The notes under the pieces are model-generated. The model searched no databases. It was not told the DNA's origin and saw nothing but the letters and a program-made list of their open reading frames with translations. Of a stretch of 64,000 nt of DNA, positions 47,586 through 62,007 are shown piece after piece (the first letter of the stretch is position 1; each line of letters begins with the position of its first letter). Made by a program: the position numbers and the translations under genes. The DNA is from Psettodes erumei (taxonomy: Eukaryota; Chordata; Actinopteri; Pleuronectiformes; Psettodidae): positions 248,001 to 312,000 of the forward strand of contig JAFBJZ010000673.1 of NCBI GenBank assembly GCA_016785225.1, written 5' to 3'.

Positions 47586-48619
47586 GTCTTTATTTTTTCT
47601 GGAGTCTTTTTCCAGCCTTGTGATATTGCAGCAAATAAACCTAGAATGTGATGGAGTGTTGGGGAAATACAAAGTCCCAGGAAACCCAGCATCTCTCTCA
47701 GGACAAACAATATCGCATAAAAAAATAAAGCTGTGGAGTAGAAAGAACTTATTAATAAAACTAGGAGACATGAAGATTGCACTGTGTTAAGAATGTATTT
47801 ACCTGAGGGTTTGTTAGAAATATTGTTGAGAAAGCTGCAGGTTTATGCCCAATCATTTGACTTGTCTGCAGCAACTGCTGCGACTGATGACTGACTACAG
47901 CTCCAGTCGGTAGGAGCTTCTTCTCTTAACTCTCCTCCTGGTCTGATTTCTATATTAGCGCTGGCATCTTAAAAGGCCTTTCATAATATTAGCAAGAGAG
48001 AGCATCACTCACTTCAAAGCTGCTATTCCACCCAAGTAGTGGACATGCACGGTTTGGCATAATGACTAATAATGAGATCTCATGCAGCTAACCACAGTCT
48101 GGTTTACAGCAAATCCAGATCCGACTGGTGTGTCATAAGCATGCAGCCTGCTGTCAGTGTGTCGCCAACACTACAGGAGACACAATTAAAGCCTGGATCA
48201 CAAGTGCTTCTGACTATCTTTCAACTCTGAAGATGAGATTTTCCTTGTCTCTATCACACATTAGCAAGTGCAGCATTTTTTACACACCATCATTTTATAA
48301 TCTGGTTTAAACAATGGTTCAAAAAAGCATTAAAATCATTTAGATCATTAGATCATTTACTAAAAACTCTTCATTACAAACAGAAGTCCTGAATTCATAA
48401 TTTTTCCTACTTAGAAGTGCATCCGTATTAAACATTTATTGCACACCAAAATAACACCATTGATCAATTATTATTTTCATTTGTCATGTTTCAGTTTAAG
48501 CACCACTTAATGTTGCAGCAGGTCAAGGGGGGGCTATCTTATAGGTGTCATTGTCAGCCCCTGAGTCACTTTTACTTCTGACTCCTGTGGACTATTTTCT
48601 GTTTTTGTAATAATAATTT

Positions 48620-48830
48620 TGTAGGCTATTGTGATTGTCTGCCCCACCCTGAAGTGTTCACCTGTGTCCAATCAACCCTGCCTGATTGTATATTCAACTC
48701 TCTTTGTTTCCCTTTACCTTCGAGTGGTCAGTCTTCCTCCCATAGTACTCTGTAAGTCACATTTTTTAAAATTAAATTTCTTCTTTGCACTTGCTGACTG
48801 TGGGTTTTGTCTGCTTTGCAGATGACAAGT
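48620..48830 (+). repeat. Possible interspersed repeat (LTR-like fish element end)
   Basis: The order of words GTGATTGTCTGCCCC, CACCTGTGTCCAATCA, a short TATATTCAACTCTCTTTG segment, a TAAAATTAAATTTCTT signal and CTGTGGGTTTTGTCTGC resembles a dispersed teleost repeat resembling a solo LTR. Recognition is by pattern only; no target duplication was found. Confidence 0.35.
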
Positions 48831-49180
48831 CTAAAGTCTGCGTCTTTATAATTTCTGATATTTTCTCACAAACTAGTGGTTTTAAATTGTAAATGGCACC
48901 AGCTTGAATTATAACTATCCTTAAACAATGTGCCTTAATAATCGAACAACCCTTTTATGTTATGAGTCATACATGTATAATCTTTATTGTTAGGTGAAAT
49001 TAAAAAATATAGTGATTTTTCTCTATCTAGGGCTTTTCCTAAGGTTTAAAATCTGCCTTTTTAAAATACAAATTCAATCATGTTTTCAGGACAGCAGCCA
49101 AGGTGCACAATGCATGTTTATTGACTTCATCTCCAAATATGACCATGGAATCATTTGGCCTTGCAGGATACACAGTTACA

Positions 49181-49184
<4 letters not shown>

Positions 49185-49215
<31 letters not shown>
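49185..49215. repeat. (TG)n microsatellite
   Basis: Perfect TG run of 31 bp. Confidence 0.95.
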
Positions 49216-49216
<1 letters not shown>

Positions 49217-50869
49217 GTGTGTCGTTCTGCTTCCCAACTACATACATGATAGTGTGTTGCTAGGCTCTCAAAGGCAACAAACTGTGTTCTTAAATGGTCT
49301 GTTGCTAAATGATGATGTGTGACTGATTTTCTCTCCCTCTCTATATACAGTATATATGATTGAAGTTTTAATATGTCATACAGATGGTAATTGTTGGTGT
49401 TGGTTAGCACATAGCCTGACCTGATAACAAAAGTATGAAGTCTATAAAAGTAGAGAAACTTGAAATGAGGAAGAACAATGTTTGCCAAAAGATTTACTTA
49501 TTTTTTCTCTCTTTTCTTACGAGTTATTGGAGCTTTCTCACTTTCGTTCTCACTTCGCTTTTTTCCCCCTCCTTTTTTTAGTGTAGTTCATTTCCTATAC
49601 AAACATCATGGAAATGTGTTATACATACCTGAGTACACTTAATTTAGTCCCTTTTACTATGTAAACACATTACTCAGAGCCTGCCATCTAATTGCAATTC
49701 TAGTATCATTTGAAATACCTCTTGACATTGTAGATGGTGATGGCATACCTGAGTTTTTCAAATTTCAAGTTTAACCACACTGTAAAATTTACATGGCCAC
49801 TATTTCAGAGCAAAGAGAAAAATGCTTGAAAAAGACCAGGTAATCATGTATGCTGGTATTGACTGGGAGGTGAATGGAAGGAAAGGCTTTTTTATTCCAT
49901 AATTTAAAAAAAAAACCTTAAACACCTTCTATAAAAATACTTCTTCCTGTATAGAAGGAGAAATGATCATGAATATACAGATATAAGAATTGTACAGCTC
50001 CATAGTTTGGATTTCTATTAATTTGGTGGTTAAATTCCAGATCAACCACCTTAATTATTATAATATATATTTATTATTAATCAAGCAAGTTCCACTAAAT
50101 TATTTATTAAGTTGACAACCACAAATACAGTATATTTCCTTGTTCAAATTTCTTATTCACAAGTAAGAACAGGGTAATGGGAGAAAATGGCAGACAAGGT
50201 TTTCTGAGTTTAACAATGACCGTATTGTCACATAAAGGTCATGTGTTTAATCATATGTCCCAGAGCACTGTGTAAGTACTCAACAAAGTGTCAATCGTGT
50301 AGAGTTGAGCAACTACTATGATGAAACTGAATACAACCATTCCAGTACAACTTTCTTGATAATGTTAGATTTGCTGGTTACACTGCATAATGAGTGGCTA
50401 CAGGGAAAATGAAATTTAAAAAAACATTTAATTACCCTGTTAAATTAATTTCTGTTTACCACCACCAGATGGTGCTATATTTTCTATTTTCTGCACAGAT
50501 TGTATTGCCTATTAATGGAAGAAGACTATGAGGATCATTGTAAAGCGGGGTAACAAGCAAATTTGCTGAGGCATAATTGAATGAAATAGTAAAAAAAGAC
50601 GTAAAAAAACCAAAACAATGCAGTGTAGAAGCAATGATAACTGGGAATGTAACATAATGCTGCCACCTGTGCAAAAGACATTTCTGGCCCCCCACATGCA
50701 TGGTCTGCTTTGAACTGCACATTTATATTTGTACGCAGAGTTTGCATTTCATATTATGGTGTATCCATATTTAAATACCTGTCTTGGAATCAGGTTAACA
50801 AATCTGTGACTGATCCTGACATGAAGCCTATCAAGCCTTGAGGGCATGTTGAATTCAGGAAGCTACATG

Positions 50870-51091
50870 TGAGCATAACCCAAGCTTCTCTGAGCGAGCC
50901 GCCTCTCCCTCAGTCTTTCACACCCCGAGGCGCTTCTGCTGCACACAAGGTTGTTTACACGCTTCGAGACGGTGTACAGGCTCAGCCTCTCTTCCCCATC
51001 TCTCACCCACACACTCAGACACTCGCTCTCTCTCTCAGAAGCACCCATACACTTGCCCACACCTCAATGACTATCCACAGCATGGGCCAAG
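50870..51091 (+). other. Candidate promoter/first exon of an unidentified gene
   Basis: A CpG-richer, pyrimidine-rich segment in AT-rich DNA ends with ATG at 51067, eight codons reading MTIHSMGQ, and a donor G|GTAATC at 51091/51092. The frame is also open back to an ATG at 50869. This resembles a 5' UTR plus short coding start preceding a long intron. No partner exon was found downstream with confidence and the protein is not recognised. Confidence 0.25.
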
Positions 51092-51790
51092 GTAATCCTC
51101 TAACTTATAGGCAGTGTTGTGCGCTTGGAGCAAATCCCATTCCTTCAAAATACACACACCTCTGTAGCTGACGTGTGGCCCAAACACCTCAGAGGTGATA
51201 TGTCATAGCTTTTTCTTCTTCTTTTATGTGTGCTCCTTTTGTGCCTCTCTTTGCTCTCCCACATACAAGTAACTCAGACATGTGTAATTTCATAAAACTA
51301 TCCTGGCTCTAATTAGCATAATAACAGCTTGTTCCAACACCTTTTGCAGGCTTGACATTAATTGGCATGTGCTAACAGCCCTACAGCCAACTTATTGTGG
51401 TAAATGTTACACAGATGTATAAGTTTTCTAGATGTCATGCATGAAAATTTAGCACATCAGTTTGCCGAAATGAAAAAAAGATTACTGTTCAAGATAAGTG
51501 ACTTTTATAAGCAGCAGGTGGATGCTTTTCATGCTTGTTTCCTTTTTGTGATTTAGGGCTATCATCCCCTGCATCAGAATTACCTGGGTGCACACTAGAG
51601 GGGAAAGTGGATGTAAAGCAGCTACGGCAACTCTGTTCTTGGTATTTTAGAAAAATACACTTCCCCTCCCTATGTGTGTATTGTGTACTGGTTAAACTAT
51701 TATTATGCTACAGAATTGTAAAAACCTCTTTTATGCATTTAATGCATGTGTTTATCTTCTTTCTTTGCACGTTTTTATATTTCATTTCTG
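51092..51790. other. Unannotated stretch
   Basis: I see no gene, repeat or RNA that I can support here. Confidence 0.5.
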
Positions 51791-51794
51791 AACC

Positions 51795-51960
51795 AGCATG
51801 TCAATCCATCCATTTCGGTGGAGAAGTGAGTGGCCCCAGCGTGTCTGGAGACTTCCCCACGGTGTCCTCAGTTGTGCTGGGAGCATCCCCAAAGTGTGCC
51901 ACCCAGGGAGATCCCTACCTGAAGCTTGAAACAACCTCAACTGGATAGAGGTAGACAACA
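51795..51960 (-). mobile_element. Degenerate non-LTR retroelement 3' end (tentative)
   Basis: Read on the minus strand, FQASGRDLPGWHTLGMLPAQ and the following Trp/Leu-rich text, then a GATTGATTGA-like tail, resemble the eroded 3' end of fish LINEs that finish in GATG-type repeats. It is GC-richer than its surroundings. The + strand is also open, so a short exon cannot be excluded. Confidence 0.3.
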
Positions 51961-54900
51961 TGGGTCCCACTCCTGGAGCTGTTTCACCTCCACATATCCT
52001 TGCTTGTCTCTCATCTGAAATTGCCAGGTTGTCAGGTGCTCCAACTGAGTTTTTTCACATTCTCCTTTCAAATGAGATTCCCAAAAGTAGTGCCAGGAGC
52101 AATGCATTTTAAATGCCATAAAGGCAGGTCTATAGCTCTGACAGACATGCTCATGTGGCAGAGCAAAAGCATGACTGTTAAGTGTATTGATTGATTCAGT
52201 ATCCTGTGAGGACAAGAAAGGTTCTGTCTTTTATACAAGGAACAATTTGCTGAGAATTTTTTTTTTCTGAAGGAAAGAGAAAATATTCTTATTGTACCCA
52301 TCCAGCTAAAACTGAGAAGCTACCAAGCAGTTAATTGCAGAAGAAACTTATCTGACTATAGCCTGTTCCTTTTGCATTTGCTTTGTAAGAAATCGCTAAA
52401 ACATAATGCGAGAACTGTTGCGCCTTCATGAGTTGGAACTGGGTTTTGTAGCTTACTGGGCTTAACATTAGCTGGCTGCATGCTTGCTTTTCATTCAATT
52501 TTATGTTGTATGGCTACATGGCTACTGCATTGCTAGGATAAACAAATCTTGCCCCAACCCATCTTTGTTTTCAAATATTTCCTTATAGGGTACACCTCTC
52601 CTTGAGCTTCTTGCCTGCTGTACCAGCTGATGTGTAATTGGAGAGAGCTTATTGATTTGTAGGTATTGTGTTTTCTTGTTTAATTTTTGGGGTAGGCTTT
52701 CTGCTAACTGCCACAGCAGACTATAGTTTTCTCATCCTGTATCCTGTTGCTCTCTTCTTTAAGTGGTAATGCTGGTCTCTCAGAGATAACTTTTTCCTGT
52801 TTGCCACTTTTTCTGCAAATGGGCTGAGAAAGGTGGTACCATACTTGCACAGCTGAGGTTGGGTTTTCTGCTTGTTGTGTGTAATTTCATGTGACTAATC
52901 CGGGCCAAACTACCACTGGGACTGGCTGGTTCAGCAACCCCTTTCCTTGTGTTGTGTCATGTTGGGTGGAGAAATGATGGATGATCTGGTCAGATGTAGC
53001 AGACTCTGGCATATCTCATGAACTAACAAAACTTACGCATCCTAAATGAAATAAAAATATTTACTTGGATAGAAACACAGTATACTGTTCCGTCATACAA
53101 CTGAGCACACTGTAAAAGATCAACAAATTATTCAAGCTAACTTGTTTATCCAAGTGAACTATTTGTTATATGACCTATGAAGCACTAAAATGGTCTGCAT
53201 CCACTTCATACTACTCTCTGTTTTCATAGCCCCTCACAAACAAAGTGAGGTCACCAGGAGATCTTCAGGATTTGATTTTTCCTTTGAACTTGCTGGGCAG
53301 TCTTTTGATGAATTTATTTTTTCCCCATAGCAATGTTATTTTGCTTATTCTTATAAAGACCAAAATTATTATTGACCATGTCTGGCTTTGCTCGCCAATG
53401 ATGATGATGTTATTGCATCAGCATTCAGTCTCTCCAAACCGAGTGTGTTTGCACGTTTTTTTTTTGTAGTGCTGAAGCAGCCTGTGTTAGTTATAGCTTC
53501 AATGTGATTGATAAATTTCCTCTGTGAAGCCAGCCTAGCCCCACAGTGGCAGATATGGAAATAAGTGGAAAGGAAAAACACGAATGTAAATTAGTGTAAG
53601 CAGTAAGTGTAGCTCTAGATAAACCCCTGACTGGCTGCAAAGACAAGTGCCTCCGTGCACAGAATGCTGAGCACAGCTAGCCCCTTGTAAACAAAGCTCC
53701 TGCTATTTAGTTTCAGTTGGCTTAATTAGAATGAATGAGGGGGCCTTGTGCAAACAGGACAGTTTTTTGCGGGTGGAGGGAGAGAGGAATTGGCTATGGT
53801 GGATGGAAAGCTGGACTGAGAGATAAAGTTACTCACGGGTGGCACAGACCAGTTGGACAATGACAAACAAAGCCCCCAGCCAAAAGCCTGGCCGTAATGA
53901 ATTTAGTGGAACAACATACATGTTAATGTGCGTTCAAATCAAATTATTATGATTATATTCCATGTTTTATCTATGCACCAAAGAGAGATGAAGCGTGTGT
54001 GTGTGCTTGTATGTGTGTGTTTTGGAAAAAGAGAGAGATGATGGTTTTCAGCACGTTTGTGAGAGTGCACTTGTGGTTGTGATTTGTTTTTGTGGACTAA
54101 TATTTAGCATTGATTACCTAGTGTGGGACTTGAGACAACAGATTGTTGTTTATAATTAATTCTAATGCCAGTGTAATGCAAATCAGATTATAAAATGAAA
54201 ATGACCTATTACAGTGAACTAAAATAACTGCGACTAAAAGCAACATTTCTCACAATCTCGCATTGACAGAGAAAAGGATTTTTATTTTTTGTCCTCTGGA
54301 TTGAATGATAAAATTCTGTTGAAAGGACATAATAGGTAGCAATACCTCTTATCTACAGTATATACATTTTATAACCTTAATGATTTGTAGAAACACTCAG
54401 TTGTCATTTTATGCAAGAATGAGACACATGTAACTCCCAGTTTGCTGCTGTTAATGTGTTTTGGGCGTGTACTGAGCTGGGTCAAAGCAGTTATTTTGGG
54501 ATGTGAAGTGAGTATAAGCACATCTCCAAATCTATGAGGTGCCACTCAAGTGAAAACCAGCCTAATGGGATTTACTCATAAATAATGCAAGTATAAAAGC
54601 AGTGGAAATGATGCATTACACCATGTGTTTTTTCTCCCCAAAAGGCATAGTTATCATGTAGGAGTAATGATTCTTCATCTAATGCCTTAAGTAAGTTTGA
54701 TTTCTGTAACTTTTATATGAAGGGGACTGTCAAAACATTACTTAATTTGTGGCAGTGTGATTAAACAAGACTGGAGGCGTCTTATGACTATTTCTTTTCA
54801 TTTGCTCCCTTCCATTTTAAATTATTTAGCATCCTAAGATTTCTGCTGGTACACCCTGGTCATATTTGCAGACCATTTATTAGGACCTAGTGTTATTATG

Positions 54901-57900
54901 AAAGGAAAGGAAACGAGGGAGTCAGGTGATGTAGTGTAGAGAAGAGGAGGTGGGGGTGAATGGATGGGTCAACAAAGCACAGGACTTTAACACAGAAGGC
55001 CCCTTGTTGTTGTGTCCCATTTCAAACAGATAAAAGTGTTGTTTCTTCTCTTCGTGACTGTTTCACAACTTTAACCATTAAGTTAAGGAATTACTTATTT
55101 TAACCCAAAGTCATGTTGCGGCTAAACTTAAACCAATCCTGACCATTCCACAACTTTAGCAGCGTGTTGATTGTTGTTTCCAGAATGACAAGGGTCAGAT
55201 ACACCTGTTGCAGGTACACTCTTGTGTGTTTTATCCAAAAGTAGTTGTTTTTTTTTTTTTTTATAAATCCATCATTCTTAAAAATGAAGCCATAATATTC
55301 TACACATGTGCTCCCAAATTGTTGGCATTCAGCAGCTACACCACTCACAAACCTTTGACATAGGTGGGCTGTCTAAAACTCATGGGAGGTGTAGCAGCAC
55401 CATAAAGTGTCAAAATATACGATTAAGGAATTCATCAGTCCCCTGTCCACCCACAGACGAAACATATCGAGCGTGAGAGGTCACGTCCACATGGAGAAGG
55501 TGATAATGACCAGTGTTTGAGACCATGGTGGAGACTGAAACTCAATCAGGTATGTGTCACAGAGAGTCTTGTCAAATGCAGAGCGCTGGATGATGGAGTG
55601 GTTGTTGTTAAATATAAATGATGAAAACAAAACCAAACAAAAGACTGAAAATGCAAATTTAAAGTTTTAGGGGGTAGACAAACACAAAATGTACTTCTCC
55701 AACATTGGACATTAATGCATACAGTTAATCTACATTTTGTAGGGAATGCATCAGGCACTGAGCAGTGGTAATTAATCACCATCTCCCAACTGCATTCTTG
55801 CCTCCATAAGTTTTGCTATAAGCAACAATAATACACAGGTTATGGTGTGATGTGTTCAAACGTGAACCAGTCACCCATATTGACTTTGTGTCACCCTACT
55901 ACTTGGCCTTTTGTTTTGGTGGGGATGGCCTGTCACTGCGATGGCAGCAGAAGGAGCGAAGATTTCTCTGAGGGAAGATGGCAAAGGAAAGGTCATGATG
56001 AATAAAAGGCTTTTAATCTGAGTACCTCGTGTCATGTGCCCAGGGAATATCAAAGACGTCCCATTTCTAGTGAGGTCAGAGTAGGGCAGTCTCCCTGTTT
56101 GCCCACTGCTCTCTTCTGTGTTTGTGATGCCTAAATACCCAGGGTTGCAGAGCTTTAAGGAAAGGTTAGAAACAGCATGGCGCTTTGTCTGACTGTCTCT
56201 CTGCTGACGTCTGCTCCTCTCTGTGTTCATGTGAGTGTGTATAACACTCACTGCATAGAGATAAGATTTAAAGAAATGTGGCTCTGTTTGAGGCTTAAGG
56301 CTTTGTGATGTTAGCATTTTCAAACAGAGGGATGACCAGACACTGCATTTCCTGTCATTTTGTTTTCAACCACTGAATAACTGGAGCAAGATTATGTACC
56401 TTTGCAAGATTCAGACAAATGCATCACAAAAGCTATTGCCTTCCTATATGGTATTCTAAAATATATGTTACAGATTCTACTTTTAGTTACACAACATGCT
56501 GAGAGTTGGGCCATGCCAACTGAGATTGATAGTAAAGCTTTAGTTTGGTGTCAGCAGTGTTGTCAGCATGGCCAAATGTCTTTATTTAGGGACTCTAAGA
56601 GTCCAGGGAATAGCTTGCCATTCCATTAGGTGTGAAGTGGATTCATATTTTTCACAACACCACCTCCGAGCATCCATCATGTCACACGTTCACAACCATT
56701 CAACCCCACCTCAGTGCTCCCCAATGCTTTTAAAGTCACACTCTGTGATCCAAGCTTAAACAAAGGTTTAGAGTCACTAAGAATCGAGACAACAACAATG
56801 GGGAAAAAGCCATCACTTTAAAAGTGACTGACGACCATAGAAGAACAACCACACCTCACAAACATCACAGAACACCATAGCAACCAGCTAATAATGCCCA
56901 ACCAAGACCAACTCTCCATTTCTTTTGTGATGGCTGAGGATGGAATTTGAGTTCCTTTGATGGGTGTCCAGAAAGGAGAGAAATTAGGTTGATTTTGAAA
57001 TTCATCCTGACTTAAGTCGACATCATCAGTGATGATATGAAGTGTAATAGTGTAGCGACAGGGTCAATTAACATGATGGCAAAATCCAAAAGCAAAGAAA
57101 AACAATATTTCACTTTTGATTTGTATGTTTGCAGCTCACACATTGCATCTAGCTGCCATATAATCATTAAATTAGCATGTACACCAGGTCACAGAAGGAA
57201 CATACGGTATCATGTGTTAAGTCATTTTTTAATCATTTTTCTCATTAAATGAGAGCATGATGCATGTGTCCTTGGCTGTGGCTCATGCAGACCTTGGCAA
57301 CAGCAAAGACAATGAGCGCTGAGTGAACAGAGTGATAGATTAATCTATGTTCATTTATGTTAACAACAGCACCCTGTAGGGAGGGATTCAGACAGCTTAG
57401 CATCCCCCTGAGTTGGACTAAACGAGAGGAGTCAGGGACGGCACGCAGGTCAGAACTTGCCGACGTCTGAGTGACTATTCCATGACTATTCATCTGGACA
57501 ACATACGACTCTGCTCATGGGAGCCTTTCAGTCGTAGTCAGCATGCCAGACTTCCTTTTGTAGAACACTTTTCTAACAAAGTGTGCTGAGACACTGACTA
57601 AATCAAACAAAGCAACCAAAAGCAGTGATGGGGTCCTGGCAACTCAACAACAGTGCTACATGTCCCAGTTGGTTTCCAACCACATCGGTTCTATGAAACC
57701 ATGTGGATAGGCAACACCTGTTGCAACTGATTCCCTGTCATTAGTTCCTCTCCTCAGGGTTTCTCATTATTTCCTTTGTCATCAGCTCTTTTTCAGAGCC
57801 AGTGGATTGAATCTTAAATTGGGATACTGCCTTTAAAAAGCTATTTAAACAACTTTTCACATGCCAAGGACATAGCAAATGCCTTGTTACTCTTTGTCAT

Positions 57901-60900
57901 GTCAAATATCTTGGGCTGTTACCAGGTCTGAGCTAAAAACCTCACAACATGAGGAATTTTGATACGATCATCAGTTCTGGATTGTAAAAGAGAAGAATTG
58001 GGCTTTTTAATGAGATGCCACAATATGGAGGTTAGCAAGATATATTGATAAGAGCTAAGGCAGCAGAGAAATGTCTTGCATCCTAGCATCTTGACTGATG
58101 TTGTGGATGAGATATGATGAAAATGCGACAAAGGAGAAAAAAAAGTGGTAATGCTGGTCTCTCAATTTTAAGATCAAATTTAAGTTGACCATGAAGGCTG
58201 ATGGTTGTACATAAAAAAGGTGTGTTGGGATATAAGGTGGCCATGCTTTACCAGAGCAATGTGCACTTTGGACAGGTTGACCTTTCCCGTTGAGTTCAGG
58301 TGAGGCAATAAAAGCGCATTCAGAGGAATTCATTACACTTTTTATGTCCTTCCTTTCCTCTGGAAAAATTTGTTCATCTTCTCTAACTCTATAGTAGAGT
58401 AAGGTTATCCTTGTAGAAGGCTACTGAATTAAGTTTCTTCTTTTATATTAAAGGGTGTTATAAGCTTCTCATTTCCTCCCCTGTGTAGCTTTCACCAGCC
58501 ACAAGAAATATAGTATAACCCATTGCTCGATGACATGACAAAGTATTTATTGCAATACTTAGCATTTGCCATATTAATGGACTAAGGTGAAGTATTTTAA
58601 TGCAGAAATTAATTTGCATTCCTGCAGAGTATAGTTCCTAAGGGAAAATCCAGAGAGTTGGTTGGTGCCCCTGAGGGACGGAGCTGAGCTTGAGCCCAGG
58701 CTTAAGAGGATGTGTCTGCCATGTCATTTTTGATTAATGGCACCACAGGCCTGCTCATCAAATGGTAATAATATATGAGGACATAAGTCAGGTCTTAGCA
58801 TGAGCAGGTGTTCAGGTCTTCAAGCACGAGCTTCCCCAAAGTAGCTAAAGTAAAAGATCTTTCTCTATCCTCCATCTCCATTTTGCTGACACCTTCACTG
58901 CCTTTGATCTTTCACAATCATTTTAAAAAGGATTATGGAACATATCTTTCTGCCAATGATTCCTGATACCATGATCTGCATGGAGAACCTCAACTTGAAT
59001 CATTACAGTGCAAAAATGTACATGTGTACTTTCTGGCATGTGACAACATCAGCGACTAGATTGCAGAAAAACATTTTTTTTTCAGCCACCTGTTTCATAA
59101 GAAACTGAGGCTCCCAACTCAATGCTTTAGGTAGAATTCCCAAGAAGCAGAAAGTGTCTCCCGACGTCTTCACCGCAGATACGGTCTGGCCAAGAAATAC
59201 GCTGTCACAGAGCGTCATGTTAGGAGACGGCAAATCCTTAAAGGCAGTCTTAAAAAATCCAGTCAGAGGAAATCTCTCTGTGGCCCCAAAACCAGCTTCC
59301 TCAAAAAATGTGAGAGGAGAGTGTGTGAGTGTATGGAAATGAAAAATAGAATTAAGAAAACCCTCCATCCTGTTTTTTAGCTGAAGCACTGGTTCTTTTT
59401 GAGATGGGCTACAGTTTTTCATGCCACTTGTATTTACCGATAACTGAATAACTCAATTCATACATATAAAATGTATTATAATTTACTTTTGTTGTTGTTG
59501 TTTTGTTTGGATTAACTTTTAATTATTTGTACCAATATATGTGAAAGATATTAATATTAAATATTGTATATCTGCATTATATACTTACGAGTCTTGCGAG
59601 GGTTGGCATATCGTCAGGCTAATGCAGTTTTTACAGTCTGTAAGTGCTTTCTGTATATGTTAGCTGTGGATGCTGCTGGATCCCAGCAAATATGTAAATT
59701 TGATTCATGCATGGGGACTGGTCTGCACACAAATAATAATAATAACACAGAATTCTGCCAAATACAGAAGAGAGAAGCAAGTGGGGACTATGCTAATGGC
59801 TAATGAGGCAGTAGCTGGAGAGTGTAACAAACAGGAAGATATACCACTGATTGGGTTGTTGGGGGTTGCTTGCTGTAATGTTTGTTTTCTGCTTCTAATG
59901 AATCTCCTGGCTGCTGTGAGGCACAGTGCCGTCCCCTCTGTCAATACTTTGTTCAGTGTCAGATGAAAGTGTGAAATATTGACGTGACTATCACACACTA
60001 CAAGTGTTGCCAAATCCACCGAAAAATAGCACCACAAAGCAATTGTTGAGATAGATGGCAAATGCTCAGGCCTATTTTCTCTCCTCAAAGCCTGTGCGTG
60101 AAACAGTGCAAGAGTTCCCTCCATGTTTTATAGTTTCACAAAATGTTGTGAAAGACACACTATTTGATATCTCACATTTCCTGTTGACATAAATTTGCAG
60201 TCTTGGGTATTGTTTGCAACTTGATGTACACATAAAGCCCCATCTTTTTTTGAAGGCATTAACATACAGCTGCATTTGTTCTTCTAGTCATAAAGCATTA
60301 CTAGAAACATCACAATGAATCATGTTTGAACTTTTCTCTTCACAGAGTGCTTGTTATAGTAATAGTTGATATTGTGCTGTTGAGAGATCATGCCATTAGA
60401 TATTGTTAAAATTAACTTCTTTTGCAGGTTTCTTCTTTATAGCTAAGCTACCAGCTCCTGATACAAGCAGATATCTCTTCTTGTTTCACTATGTAAGAAA
60501 AAAAATCACAGATTTTTTTCCCACCGTATCCCTCAAAATTTTTGTATAATTTCACCTTTTCAATACAGCTGATACAAATTGACATTGTTGGTCTTTTTTG
60601 CAAATCCAAACCAATTTGGATAATTATTTGTAGCATAAAAGTGTCATCCCAACAATCTTACTAAAGTATGGGGAAATGAATGCAGCAAAATTACAATATT
60701 TGATATATGATATGATTGTGATTTGAATGCTGATATTAGACTCAGATTAACATGTAAGATGAAAAGTAAACATGGTGGCATTTGCAGTAAGAACTGGTTC
60801 ATTTCACAAGGTTTTTGTGGTGTGGGCACCTACTGGTCAAAAGACCTTGAAGCAGGAAGCATATTGTGGATGAAGACAGCACTGTAAATATGTGAAAAGG

Positions 60901-61943
60901 TTGTAACAATACGGAGTCAGGACTTAGTGCTCCCTTTCATCCAATAGATTGCAATGTGGTGCCTTCAGAACGGCTTCATGTCAGACTGTCACTCCAGGCT
61001 CCGCTCAATCAAACCGATGCCTTGGTGCTTAAACAGAGCATTGTTTTTGCAGCCATAAGCCATTAAGCATGAGCTAAACACTGCAAATAATACAACCTTC
61101 CACAGGGGGGCTGGTTGGTCTTAACAGGTGATAGGTCACAAATTCTACTACTTTCTCCAACATGAAAAGCTGGCAGGTTGTTTACTGGGGGAGGTTGCAA
61201 CAGTGATAATTGGTTCACCTGTCATGTTCTTACATTTACTTCTTGGTTTGTTTTTTTTTTTTTACATTTCTCATTACATGTACTTTTACTGAAATATCCA
61301 AGTTCCAGAGAATGTTCCTTGAAGAAAAAGTCTTTTTGATAAAAGTTTTAGTTGTTGAGATATTTACTTTTTTTACTTCTTTAAAAACATTTCAAGACAA
61401 ATTATACATCTAAATGTTCCGACAAGTCTCCTTTCTCTGTGTATATAAAAAAAACTTAAAAACTTACCCACAGGGTCTCCTTAGACTCTGGGAGGTCTAA
61501 GGATTAATTGGTGGGTTGAGGACTGTTGAACAAATTGAAGGCTGAACCTTTCTTCACTTTCGTCTTTTTCAACTTGAAGATTCTGCCTTGATTTGAATGC
61601 TGTATAATCATATTCAGCTAAAGTTATAGTGTTTCGAGAGGCATTGTGTGAATGAAGGCTTTAATCTTACATGTCTAACAACTTTCTGCTTTTAAAGAAC
61701 AATTTATTCCACTCAGGTGTGTGACATTTGACTGATGAGACCTCACCTCAAGAAGGCATGTGCTTGTGTAGGTCAGTGGTTAACAGATCTGTGGACGGTT
61801 CTTAGTATGGGTAACTTTTTCTTTTCATTAAAAACGATTCTTCTGAAATCATTCCTCACTGAAGCACTGTTGCAATACTTTAAATAGACTGACTTGACTG
61901 TTCTCGGAAAACCTCAGGCTTGTGCAAAACTGTTTCCGTGACA
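51961..61943. other. Long gene-poor stretch
   Basis: AT-rich DNA in which I recognise no gene or RNA. The longest minus-strand ORFs (55871-56323, 150 codons; 59003-59422, 139 codons) have no family features, splice context or known domain. The expected human neighbour FPGS was looked for and not found. Confidence 0.5.
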
Positions 61944-62007
61944 GATGCTGTAGCTCAGTGGTTAGATCAGCTGCCACCCCACCAACAGAACCAAATCTCA
62001 TACCAAC
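61944..62007 (+). repeat. tRNA-derived SINE head (degenerate)
   Basis: TAGCTCAGTGGTTAGA at 61951-61966 is an excellent pol III A box of tRNA type. A degenerate B box (ACCAAATCTCA) follows about 25-35 bp later. No cloverleaf closes, so this is a SINE or tRNA fossil rather than a working tRNA. Confidence 0.5.

Larger units (their letters stand above)
47586..50865. other. Region downstream of eng
   Basis: No gene recognised. Contents seen are one possible LTR/SINE-type repeat (48620-48830), a TG microsatellite (49185-49215) and AT-rich DNA. Confidence 0.55.

Noticed and set aside
55871..56323. Minus-strand ORF of 150 codons
   Set aside because: No recognisable domain, start context or partner exon. 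An ORF of this size can occur by chance in 64 kb read in six frames.
59003..59422. Minus-strand ORF of 139 codons
   Set aside because: Somewhat GC-richer and partly open on both strands, but no family match or splice structure is apparent.
61944..62007. Functional tRNA gene
   Set aside because: The A box is good, but the B box is degenerate and acceptor and anticodon stems do not pair; a SINE fossil is more likely.
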